Source of the DNA: Aplectana chamaeleonis
Taxonomy: Eukaryota; Nematoda; Chromadorea; Rhabditida; Cosmocercidae
Length of the DNA: 64,000 nt
Assembly (NCBI GenBank): GCA_029168955.1
Contig: JAPDOI010000272.1
Coordinates: forward strand, 806,001-870,000
Direction: 5' to 3'
How positions within the stretch are numbered: position 1 is the stretch's first letter; the number at the start of each line of letters is the position of its first letter. The notes under the pieces were generated by a model. That model ran no database searches, had not been told where the DNA came from, and worked only from the letters and a program-made list of their open reading frames with translations. A program made the position numbers and the translations under genes. Of this stretch, positions 32,712 to 45,500 are shown in pieces.

Positions 32712-33043
32712 CTACGTCTCGAATTCGACGCCCGAGCTTTGAATTCTTTTGTTCTTAAAGCCTTGACTTTCTGTTTCTTGCTTGTTCTTGTTTTTCCTCA
32801 GTTGCTGAAATTCGTTTTTATTGCCATTCCCGTGATTTCCCACTCCCGTCACCACAACTTCAACGATTTCGCTTTTGATCCATTTCAGATTTTCAGTGAG
32901 GATCTTAATCCATGCAAGCGGTGATTGCTCTGTCAATTTTGTGAGAGTCTGGCCCAGCGTGATGACAATCTCACAGCCGATGCAATAGGTATCTTCCGCA
33001 TAGTCTATCTGAGTGCCCTTGTCAGGCACATCTTGCCAGGTCA
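32712..33043 (-). CDS. Candidate exon, hypothetical protein
   Basis: The minus frame is open for about 110 codons. Its translation is protein-like: a YCIGCEIVITLGQTLTKLTE segment, a KWIKSEIVEVVVTG segment, then a Lys/Asn/Gln-rich tail ending VEFET. There is no ATG at the start, no consensus acceptor directly upstream and no family match. The opposite strand is also open over most of it. Possibly a fragment of an unknown gene. Confidence 0.22.
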
Positions 33044-33585
33044 GTCAGTCAGCTTTCATTTGCGGCTATTCCTTTACAATTCTTGTTTTTATGTATGTTT
33101 TGTTCTGTTGGGGTGTTACTCATGACCATTTGTAGAAGCGTAAGAAAATCCGAGAAAGATTGGTGCTTCTGAATTGGGCCCGTCTTTTGGAGGGGAGGGG
33201 GAAGGAGATGAGGTGCTATTGCAGTGGGGGGACCACTATTGTATTGCACTTGACCACCGCCATTTTTTTCGTGGCGCAATGACTCTCCTGATTTCGGCAG
33301 GGGAGGGAAATCCCGGGTACGTGCTCAACTTTAGTGCGGCACCATAAAATGGGCGTGGCCAAGTGCATCGCGCCAGTGCCCCCCCCGCTATGTTGGCACC
33401 GGAGATGACACTCTCTCCGAGGTTCCAACCGAAAGTCTGGGAAGGTTTCTTGTACGGGTAGGAAACACGCGCAACGTGAGTAGAAATTGAGCAAATATTT
33501 CGCAACCATGCCCTGGTTTCGCCCACCCGAGGTTCTAACCTTTTGCCAAAGGTAGGAAGGACTTTAACACCCGGGTACCCGGAGT
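33044..33585. other. Left flank of the giant satellite; no gene recognised
   Basis: It contains phrases resembling decayed satellite units, such as GAGGTTCCAACCGAAAGTC (about 33419) and GAGGTTCTAACC (about 33530), before the first recognisable unit. Short minus-strand open frames (33049-33279 and 33236-33526) show no motif. Confidence 0.4.
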
Positions 33586-33589
33586 TTTC

Positions 33590-36500
33590 TTTCCTTGCCC
33601 ACAGTGCATTCTGAGTTCCAACCGATTTACCCTCCTAGAATTTGGCTTCACGGGAATATCAGTCTACACCCGGGGATTTCCTCCCCTGCCCACAGTGCAG
33701 CCGCAGGCTGCACCGTCCATTCTGAGTTCCAACCGATTTACCCCTCCTAGAATTTGTCTTCACGGGAATATCAGTCTACACCCGGGGATTTCCTCCCCTG
33801 CCTACGGTGCAGCCGCAGGCTGCACCGTCCATTCTGAGTTCCAACCGAATTACCCCTCCTAGAATTTGGCTTCATGGGAATATCAGTCTACACCCGGAGA
33901 TTTCCTCCCCTGCCCACAGTGCAGCCGCAGGCTGCGCCGTCCATTCTGAGTTCCAACCGATTTACCCCTCCTAGAATTTGTCTTCACGGGAATATCAGTC
34001 TACACCCGGGGATTTCCTCCCCTGCCTACGGTGCAGCCGCAGGCTGCACCGTCCATTCTGAGTTCCAACCGAATTACCCCTCCTAGAATTTGGCTTCATG
34101 GGAATATCAGTCTACACCCGGAGATTTCCTCCCCTGCCTACAGTGCAGCCGCAGGCTGCACCGTCCATTCTGAGTTCCAACCGATTTACCCCTCCTAGAA
34201 TTTGGCTTCATGGGAATATCAGTCTACACCCGGGGATTTCCTCCCCTGCCCACAGTGCAGCCGCAGGCTGCACCGTCCATTCTGAGTTCCAACCGATTTA
34301 CCCCTCCTAGAATTTGTCTTCACGGGAATATCAGTCTACACCCGGGATTTCCTCCTGCCTACAGTGCAGCCGCAGGCTGCACCGTCCATTCTGAGTTCCA
34401 ACCGAATTACCCCTCCTAGAATTTGGCTTCATGGGAATATCAGTCTACACCCGGGGATTTCCTCCCCTGCCCACAGTGCAGCCGCAGGCTGCACCGTCCA
34501 TTCTGAGTTCCAACCGATTTACCCCTCCTAGAATTTGGCTTCACGGGAATATCAGTCTACACCCGGGGATTTCCTCCCCTGCCCACAGTGCAACCGCAGG
34601 CTGCACCGTCCATTCTGAGTTCCAACCGATTTGCCCCTCCTAGAATTTGGTTTCACGGGAATATCAGTCTACACCCGGGGATTCCCTCCCCTGCCCACAG
34701 TGCAGCCGCAGGCTGCACCGTCCATTCTGAGTTCCAACCGATTTACCCCTCCTAGAATTTGTCTTCACGGGAATATCAGTCTACACCCGGGGATTTCCTC
34801 CCCTGCCTACGGTGCAGCCGCAGGCTGCACCGTCCATTCTGAGTTCCAACCGAATTACCCCTCCTAGAATTTGGCTTCATGGGAATATCAGTCTACACCC
34901 GGAGATTTCCTCCCCTGCCCACAGTGCAGCCGCAGGCTGCGCCGTCCATTCTGAGTTCCAACCGATTTGCCCTCCTAGAATTTGGTTTCACGGGAATATC
35001 AGTCTACACCCGGGGATTCCCTCCCCTGCCCACAGTGCAGCCGCAGGCTGCACCGTCCATTCTGAGTTCCAACCGATTTACCCTCCTAGAATTTGTCTTC
35101 ACGGGAATATCAGTCTACACCCGGGGATTTCCTCCCCTGCCTACGGTGCAGCCGCAGGCTGCACCGTCCATTCTGAGTTCCAACCGAATTACCCCTCCTA
35201 GAATTTGGCTTCATGGGAATATCAGTCTAGACCCGGAGATTTCCTCCGCTGCCTACAGTGCAGCCGCAGGCTCGACCCTCCATTCTGAGTTCCAACCGAA
35301 TTACTCCTCCTAGAATTTGGCTTCATGGGAATATCAGTCTACACCCGGGGATTTCCTCCCCTGCCCACAGTGCAGCCGCAGGCTGCACCGTCCATTCTGA
35401 GTTCCAACCGATTTACCCCTCCTAGAATTTGTCTTCACGGGAATATCAGTCTACACCCGGGGATTTCCTCCCCTGCCTACGGTGCAGCCGCAGGCTGCAC
35501 CGTCCATTCTGAGTTCCAACCGAATTACCCCTCCTAGAATTTGGCTTCATGGGAATATCAGTCTACACCCGGAGATTTCCTCCCCTGCCTACAGTGCAGC
35601 CGCAGGCTGCACCGTCCATTCTGAGTTCCAACCGATTTACCCCTCCTAGAATTTGGCTTCACGGGAATATCAGTCTACACCCGGGGATTTCCTCCCCTGC
35701 CCACAGTGCAACCGCAGGCTGCACCGTCCATTCTGAGTTCCAACCGATTTGCCCCTCCTAGAATTTGGTTTCACGGGAATATCAGTCTACACCCGGGGAT
35801 TCCTCCTGCCCACAGTGCAGCCGCAGGCTGCACCGTCCATTCTGAGTTCCAACCGATTTACCCCTCCTAGAATTTGTCTTCACGGGAATATCAGTCTACA
35901 CCCGGGGATTTCCTCCCCTGCCTACGGTGCAGCCGCAGGCTGCACCGTCCATTCTGAGTTCCAACCGATTTACCCCTCCTAGAATTTGGCTTCATGGGAA
36001 TATCAGTCTACACCCGGAGATTTCCTCCCTGCCCACAGTGCAGCCGCAGGCTGCGCCGTCCATTCTGGAGTTCCAACCGATTTGCCCTCCTAGAATTTGG
36101 TTTCACGGGAATATCAGTCTACACCCGGGGATTCCCTCCCTGCCCACAGTGCAGCCGCAGGCTGCACCGTCCATTCTGAGTTCCAACCGATTTACCCCTC
36201 CTAGAATTTGTCTTCACGGGAATATCAGTCTACACCCGGGATTTCTCTCCTGCCTACAGTGCAGCCGCAGGCTGCACCGTCCATTCTGAGTTCCAACCGA
36301 ATTACCCTCCTAGAATTTGGCTTCATGGGAATATCAGTCTACACCCGGAGATTTCCTCCCTGCCTACAGTGCAGCCGCAGGCTGCACTGTCCATTCTGAG
36401 TTCCAACCGAATTACCCCTCCTAGAATTTGGCTTCATGGGAATATCAGTCTACACCCGGGATTTCCTCCTGCCCACAGTGCAGCCGCAGGCTGCACCGTC

Positions 36501-39500
36501 CATTCTGAGTTCCAACCGATTTACCCTCCTAGAATTTGTCTTCACGGGAATATCAGTCTACACCCGGGATTTCCTCCCTCCCTACGGTGCAGCCGCAGGC
36601 TGCACCGTCCATTCTGAGTTCCAACCGATTTCCCCCTCCTAGAATTTGGCTTCACGGGAATATCAGTCTACACCCGGGGATTTCCTCCCCTGCCCACAGT
36701 GCGACCGCAGGCTGCACCGTCCATTCTGAGTTCCAACTGATTTACCCCTCCTAGAACTTGGCTTCACGGGAATATCAGTCTACACCCAGGGATTTCTCTC
36801 CTGCCTCAGGCTGCACTGTCCAGTGCAGCCGCAGGCTGCACCGTCCATTCTGAGTTCCAACCGATTTACCCCTCCTAGAATTTGGCTTCACGGGAATATC
36901 AGTCTACACCCGGGATTTCCTCCCTGCCCACAGTGCAACCGCAGGCTGCACCGTCCATTCTGAGTTCCAACCGATTTGCCCTCCTAGAATTTGGTTTCAC
37001 GGGAATATCAGTCTACACCCGGGGATTTCCTCCCTGCCCACAGTGCAGCCGCAGGCTGCACTGTCCATTCTGAGTTCCAACCGATTTACCCCTCCTAGAA
37101 TTTGTCTTCACGGGAATATCAGTCTACACCCGGGGATTTCCTCCCTGCCTACGGTGCAGCCGCAGGCTGCACTGTCCATTCTGAGTTCCAAACCGATTTA
37201 CCCCTCCTAGAATTTGGCTTCACGGCAATATCAGTCTAGACGCCGGGATTTCCTCCGCTGCCCACAGTGCAGTCGCAGGCTGCGCCGTCCATTCTGAGTT
37301 GCAACCGATTTGCCCCTGCTAGAATTGGGCTTCGCGGGAATATCGGTCTACACCCGGGGATTTCCCAGAGTGCAGCCGCGGGCTGCACCGTCCATTCTGA
37401 GTTCCAACCGATTTACCCCTCCTAGAATTTGGCTTCACGGGAATATCAGTCTACACCCGGGGATTTCCTCCCCTGCCCACAGTGCAGCCGCAGGCTGCAC
37501 CGTCCATTCTGAGTTCCAACCGATTTGCCCCTCCTAGAATTTGGTTTCACGGGAATATCAGTCTACACCCGGGGATTCCCTCCCCTGCCCACAGTGCAGC
37601 CGCAGGCTGCACCGTCCATTCTGAGTTCCAACCGATTTACCCCTCCTAGAATTTGTCTTCACGGGAATATCAGTCTACACCCGGGGATTTCCTCCCCTGC
37701 CTACGGTGCAGCCGCAGGCTGCACCGTCCATTCTGAGTTCCAACCGAATTACCCCTCCTAGAATTTGGCTTCATGGGAATATCAGTCTACACCCGGAGAT
37801 TTCCTCCCCTGCCCACAGTGCAGCCGCAGGCTGCGCCGTCCATTCTGAGTTCCAACCGATTTGCCCCTCCTAGAATTTGGTTTCACGGGAATATCAGTCT
37901 ACACCCGGGGATTCCCTCCCCTGCCCACAGTGCAGCCGCAGGCTGCACCGTCCATTCTGAGTTCCAACCGATTTACCCCTCCTAGAATTTGTCTTCACGG
38001 GAATATCAGTCTACACCCGGGGATTTCCTCCCCTGCCTACGGTGCAGCCGCAGGCTGCACCGTCCATTCTGAGTTCCAACCGAATTACCCCTCCTAGAAT
38101 TTGGCTTCATGGGAATATCAGTCTACACCCGGAGATTTCCTCCCCTGCCTACAGTGCAGCCGCAGGCTGCACCGTCCATTCTGAGTTCCAACCGAATTAC
38201 CCCTCCTAGAATTTGGCTTCATGGGAATATCAGTTCATGGGAATATCAGTCTACACCCGGGGATTTCCTCCCCTGCCCACAGTGCAGCCGCAGGCTGCAC
38301 CGTCCATTCTGAGTTCCAACCGATTTACCCCTCCTAGAATTTGTCTTCACGGGAATATCAGTCTACACCCGGGATTTCTCCCCTCCCTACGGTGCAGCCG
38401 CAGGCTGCACCGTCCATTCTGAGTTCCAACCGATTTACCCCTCCTAGAATTTGGCTTCACGGGAATATCAGTCTACACCCGGGGATTTCCTCCCCTGCCC
38501 ACAGTGCGACCGCAGGCTGCACCGTCCATTCTGAGTTCCAACCGATTTACCCCTCCTAGAACTTGGCTTCACGGGAATATCAGTCTACACCCAGGGATTT
38601 CCTCTCCTGCCTCAGGCTGCACCGTCCAGTGCAGCCGCAGGCTGCACCGTCCATTCTGAGTTCCAACCGATTTACCCCTCCTAGATTTTGGCTTCACGGG
38701 AATATCAGTCTACACTCGGGGAGTTCCTCTCCTGCCCACAGTGCAGCCGCAGGCTGCACCGTCCATTCTGAGTTCAACCGATTTACCCCTCTTAGAATTC
38801 GGCTTCACGGGAATATCGGTCTACACACAGGGATTTCCTCCCCTGCCTACAGTGCAGCCGCAGGCTGCACCGTCCATTCTGAGTTCCAACCGATTTACCC
38901 CTCCTAGAATTCGGCTTCACGGGAATATCAGTCTACACCCGGGGATTTCCTCCCCTGCCCACAGTACAGCCGCAGGCTGCACCGTCCATTCTGAGTTCCC
39001 AACCGATTTGCCCCTCCTAGAATTTGGCTTCACGGGAATATCAGTCTACACCCGGGGATTTCTTCCTGCCCACAGTGCAGCCGCAGGCTGCACTGTCCAT
39101 TCTGAGTTCCGACCGATTTACCCCTACTAGAATTCGGCTTCAGGGGAATATCAGTCTACACCCGGGGATTTCCTCCCTGCCTACAGTACAGCCGCAGGCT
39201 GCAACGTCCATTCTGAGTTCCAACCGATTTACCCTCCTAGAATTTGGCTTCACGGGAATATCAGTCTACACCCGGGGATTTCCTCCCTGCCCACAGTGCA
39301 GCCGCAGGCTGCACTGTCCATTCTGAGTTCCAACCGATTTACCCCTCCTAGAATTTGTCTTCACGGGAATATCAGTCTACACCCGGGATTTCCTCCTGCC
39401 TACAGTGCAGCCGCAGGCTGCACCGTCCATTCTGAGTTCCAACCGAATTACCCTCCTAGAATTTGGCTTCATGGGAATATCAGTCTACACCCGGAGATTT

Positions 39501-42500
39501 CCTCCCCTGCCTACAGTGCAGCCGCAGGCTGCACCGTCCATTCTGAGTTCCAACCGATTTACCCCTCCTAGAATTTGGCTTCACGGGAATATCAGTCTAC
39601 ACCGGGGATTTCCTCCTGCCCACAGTGCAACCGCAGGCTGCACCGTCCATTCTGAGTTCCAACCGATTTGCCCTCCTAGAATTTGGTTTCACGGAATATC
39701 AGTCTACACCCGGGATTCCTCCTGCCCACAGTGCAGCCGCAGGTTGCACCGTCCATTCTGAGTTCCAACCGATTTGCCCTCCTAGAATTTGGTTTCACGG
39801 GAATATCAGTCTACACCCGGGGATTCCTCCCTGCCCACAGTGCAGCCGCAGGCTGCACCGTCCATTCTGAGTTCCAACCGATTTACCCCTCCTAGAATTT
39901 GTCTTCACGGGAATATCAGTCTACACCCGGGGATTTCTCCCCTGCCTACGGTGCAGCCGCAGGCTGCACTGTCCATTCTGAGTTCCAACCGAATTACCCC
40001 TCCTAGAATTTGGCTTCATGGGAATATCAGTCTACACCCGGAGATTTCCTCCTGCCCACAGTGCAGCCGCAGGCTGCGCCGTCCATTCTGAGTTCCAACC
40101 GATTTGCCCCTCCTAGAATTTGGTTTCACGGGAATATCAGTCTACACCCGGGGATTCCCTCCTGCCCACAGTGCAGCCGCAGGCTGCACCGTCCATTCTG
40201 AGTTCCAAACCGATTTACCCCTCCTAGAATTTGTCTTCACGGGAATATCAGTCTACACCCGGGGATTTCCTCCTGCCTACGGTGCAGCCGCAGGCTGCAC
40301 CGTCCATTCTGAGTTCCAACCGAATTACCCTCCTAGAATTTGGCTTCATGGGAATATCAGTCTACACCCGGAGATTTCCTGCCTACAGTGCAGCCGCAGG
40401 CTGCACCGTCCATTCTGAGTTCCAACCGAATTACCCTCCTAGAATTTGGCTTCATGGGAATATCAGTCTACACCCGGGGATTTCCTCCTGCCCACAGTGC
40501 AGCCGCAGGCTGCACTGTCCATTCTGAGTTCCAACCGATTTACCCTCCTAGAATTTGTCTTCACGGGAATATCAGTCTACACCCGGGGATTTCCTCCAGC
40601 CTACGGTGCAGCCGCCGCAGGCTGCACTGACCATTCTAAGTTCCAACCGATTTACCCCTCCTAGAATTTGGCTTCACGGGAATATCAGTCTACACCCGGG
40701 GATTTCCTCCTGCCCACAGTGCAACCGCAGGCTGCACCGTCCATTCTGAGTTCCAACCGATTTACCCTCCTAGAACTTGGCTTCACGGGAATATCAGTCT
40801 ACACCCAGGGATTTCCTCTCCTGCCTCAGGCTGCACTGTCCATGCAGCCGCAGGCTGCACCGTCCATTCTGAGTTCCAACCGATTTACCCTCCTAGATTT
40901 TGGCTTCACGGGAATATCAGTCTACACTCGGGGAGTTCCTCTCTGCCCACAGTGCAGCCGCAGGCTGCACCGTCCATTCTGAGTTCAACCGATTTACCCC
41001 TCTTAGAATTCGGCTTCACGGGAATATCGGTCTACACACAGGATTTCCTCCTGCCTACAGTGCAGCCGCAGGCTGCACCGTCCATTCTGAGTTCCAACCG
41101 ATTTACCCCTCCTAGAATTCGGCTTCACGGGAATATCAGTCTACACCCGGGATTTCCTCCTGCCCACAGTACAGCCGCAGGCTGCACCGTCCATTCTGAG
41201 TTCCAACCGATTTGCCCCTCCTAGAATTTGGCTTCACGGGAATATCAGTCTACACCCGGGGATTTCTTCCTGCCCACAGTGCAGCCGCAGGCTGCACCGT
41301 CCATTCTGAGTTCCGACCGATTTACTCCCTACTAGAATTCGGCTTCAGGGGAATATCAGTCTACACCCGGGGATTTCCTCCCCTGCCTACAGTACAGCCG
41401 CAGGCTGCAACGTCCATTCTGAGTTCCAAACCGATTTACCCCTCCTAGAATTTGGCTTCACGGGAATATCAGTCTACACCCGGGATTTCCTCCTGCCTAC
41501 AGTGCAGCCGCAGGCTGCACCGTCCATTCTGAGTTCCAACCGATTTACCCCTCCTAGAATTTGTCTTCACGGGAATATCAGTCTACACCCGGGATTTCCT
41601 CCCCTGCCTACGGTGCAGCCGCAGGCTGCACCGTCCATTCTGAGTTCCAACCGAATTACCCCTCTTAGAATTTGGCTTCATGGGAATATCAGTCTACATC
41701 CGGAGATTTCCTCCCCTGCCCACAGTGCAGCCGCAGGCTGCGCCGTCCATTCTGAGTTCCAAACCGATTTGCCCTCCTAGAATTTGGTTTCACGGGAATA
41801 TCAGTCTACACTCGGGGATTTCCTCCTGCCTACAGTGCAGCCGCAGGCTGCACCGTCCATTCTGAGTTCCAACCGATTTACCCTCCTAGAATTTGGCTTC
41901 ACGGGAATATCAGTCTACACCCGGGGATTTCCTCCCCTGCCCACAGTGCAACCGCAGGCTGCACCGTCCATTCTGAGTTCCAACCGATTTACCCCTCCTA
42001 GAACTTGGCTTCACGGGAATATCAGTCTACACCCAGGATGTCCTCTCCTGCCGCAGGCTGCACCGTCCATTCTGAGTTCCAACCGATTTACCCCTCCTAG
42101 ATTTTGGCTTCACGGGAATATCAGTCTACACTCGGGAGTTCCTCTCCTGCCCACAGTGCAGCCGCAGGCTGCACCGTCCATTCTGAGTTCAACCGATTTA
42201 CCCTCTTAGAATTCGGCTTCACGGGAATATCGGTCTACACACAGGATTTCCTCCCCTGCCTACAGTGCAGCCGCAGGCTGCACCGTCCATTCTGAGTTCC
42301 AACCGATTTACCCTCCTAGAATTCGGCTTCACGGGAATATCAGTCTACACCCGGGGATTTCCTCCCCTGCCCACAGTACAGCCGCAGGCTGCACCGTCCA
42401 TTCTGAGTTCCAACCGATTTGCCCCTCCTAGAATTTGGCTTCACGGGAATATCAGTCTACACCCGGGGATTTCCTCCCCTGCCCACAGTGCAGCCGCAGG

Positions 42501-45500
42501 CTGCCCCGTCCATTCTGAGTTCCAACCTATTTACTCCTCCTAGAATTCGGCTTCAGGGGAATATCAGTCTACACCCGGGGATTTCCTCCCCTGCCTACAG
42601 TACAGCCGCAGGCTGCAACGTCCATTCTGAGTTCCAACCGATTTACCCCTCCTAGAATTTCGGCTTCACGGGAATATCGGTCTACACCCGGGATTTCCTC
42701 CTGCCACAGTACAGCCGCAGGCTGCACCGTCCATTCTGAGTTCCAACCGATTTACCTCCTAGAATTTGGCTTCACGGGAATATCAGTTCACACATAGGGA
42801 TTTCCTCACCTGCCCACAGTACAGCCGCAGGCTGCAACGTCCATTCTGAGTTCCAACCGATTTACCCCTCCTAGAATTTGGCTTCACGGGAATATCAGTC
42901 TCAGCCAGCCGCAGGCTGCAGTCCATTCTGAGTTCCAACCGATTTACCCTCCTAGAATTTGGCTTCACATCAGTGCAGGCGCAGGCTGCACCGTCCATTC
43001 TGAGTTCCAACCGACTTGCCCCTCCTGGAATTTGGCTTCACGGGAACATCAGTCTACACCCGGGAATTTCCTCCCCTGCCCACAATGCAGCCGCAGGCTA
43101 CACCGTCTATCCTGAGTTCCAACCGACTTGCCCCTCCTAGAATTTGGCTTCACGGAAATATCAGTCCACACCCGGGGATTTCCTTCCCTGCCCACAGTGC
43201 AGCCGCAGGCTGCACTGTCCATTCTGAGTTCCAACCGATTTACCCTCCTAGAATTTGGCTTCACGGGAATATCAGTCTACACCCGGGATTTCCTCCTGCC
43301 CACAGTGCAGCCGCAGGCTGCACCGTCCATTCTGAGTTCCAACCGATTTACCCCTCCTAGAATTTTGGCTTCACGGGAATATCAGTCTACACTCGGGAGT
43401 TCCTCTCCTGCCCACAGTGCAGCCGCAGGCTGCACCGTCCATTCTGAGTTCCAACCGATTTACCCTCCTAGAATTCGGCTTCACGGGAATATCAGTCTAC
43501 ACAGGATTTCCTCCCTGCCCACAGTGCAGCCGCAGGCTGCACCGTCCATTCGGAGTTCCAACCGATTTACCCCTCCTAGAATTTGGTTTCACGGGAATAT
43601 CAGTCTACACCCGGGGATTCCCTCCCCTGCCCACAGTACAGCCGCAGGCTGCACCGTCCATTCTGAGTTCCAACAGATTTGCCCTCCTAGAATTTGGCTT
43701 CACGGGAATATCAGTCTACACCCGGGGATTTCCTCCCTGCCTACAGTGCAGCCGCAGGCTGCACCGTCCATTCTGAGTTCCAACCGATTTACCCCTCCTA
43801 GAATTTGGCTTCAGGAATATCAGTCTACACCCGGGGATTTCCTCCCCTGCCCCACAGTACAGCCGCAGGCTGCAACTGTCCATTCTGAGTTCCAACCGAT
43901 TTACCCTCCTAGAATTTGGCTTCACGGGATATATCACACCCTGGATTTCCTCCTGCCCACAGCCGCAGGCTGCACTGTCCATTCTGAGTTCCAACCGATT
44001 TACTCCTGAACTTGGCTTCACGGGAATATCAGTTCACACCCAGGGATGTCCTCTCCTGCCGCAGGCTGCACTGTCCAGTGCAGCCGCAGGCTGCACCGTC
44101 CATTCTGAGTTCCAACCGATTTACCCTCCTGGAATTTTGGCTTCACGGGAATATCAGTCTACACTCGGGGATTTCCTCCCTGCCCACAGTGCAGCCGCAG
44201 GCTGCACCGTCCATTCTGAGTTCAACCGATTTACCCCTCCTAGAATTTGGCTTCACGGGAATATCGGTCTACACCCAGGGATTTCCTCCCTGCCTACAGT
44301 GCAGCCGCAGGCTGCACCGTCCATTCTGAGTTCCAACCGATTTACCCTCCTAGAATTCGGCTTCACGGGAATATCAGTCTACACCCGGGATTTCCTCCCT
44401 GCCCACAGTACAGCCGCAGGCTGCACCGTCCATTCTGAGTTCCAACCGATTTACCCCTCCTAGAATTTGGCTTCACGGGAATATCAGTCTACACCCGGGA
44501 TTTCCTCACCTGCCCACAGTACAGCCGCAGGCTGCAACGTCCATTCTGAGTTCCAACCGATTTACCCCTCCTAGAATTTGGCTTCACGGGAATATCAGTC
44601 TACACCCGGGGATTTCCTCCCCTGCCCACAGTGCAGCCGCAGGCTGCACCGTCCATTCTGAGTTCCAACCGATTTATCCCTCCTAGAATTTGGCTTCACG
44701 GGAATATCAGTCTACACCCGGGGATTTCCTCCCCTGCCCACAGTGCAGCCGCAGGCTGCACCGTCCATTCTGAGTTCCAACCGATTTACCCCTTCTAGAA
44801 TTTGGCTTCACGGGAATATCAGTCTACACCCGGAGATTTCCTCCCCTGCCTACAGTGCAGCCGCAGGCTGCACCGTCCATTCTGAGTTCCAACCGATTTA
44901 CCCCTCCTAGAATTCGGCTTCACTGGAATATCAGTCTACACCCGGGGATTTCCTCCCCTGCCCACAGTGCAGCCGCAGGCTGCACTGTCCATTCTGAGTT
45001 CCAACCGATTTGCCCCTCCTAGAATTTGGTTTCACGGGAATATCAGTCTACACCCGGGATTCCCTCCTGCCCACAGTGCAGCCGCAGGCTGCACCGTCCA
45101 TTCTGAGTTCCAACCGATATGCCCCTCCTAGAATTTGGCTTCACGAGAATATCAGTCTACACCCGGGGATTCCGTCCCCTGCCCACAGTGCAGCCGCAGG
45201 CTGCACCGTCCATTCTGAGTTCCAAACGATATACACCCTCCTAGAATTTGGCTTCACGAGAATATCAGTCTACACCCGGGATTTCCTCCCTGCCTACGGT
45301 GCAGCCGCAGGCTGCACCGTCCATTCTGAGTTCCAACCGAATTACCCCTCCTAGAATTTGGCTTCATGGGAATATCAGTCTACACCCGGAGATTTCCTCC
45401 TGCCCACAGTGCAGCCGCAGGCTGCGCCGTCCATTCTGAGTTCCAACCGTTTTCCCCCTCCTAGAATTTGGTTCCACGGGAATATCAGTCTACACCCGGG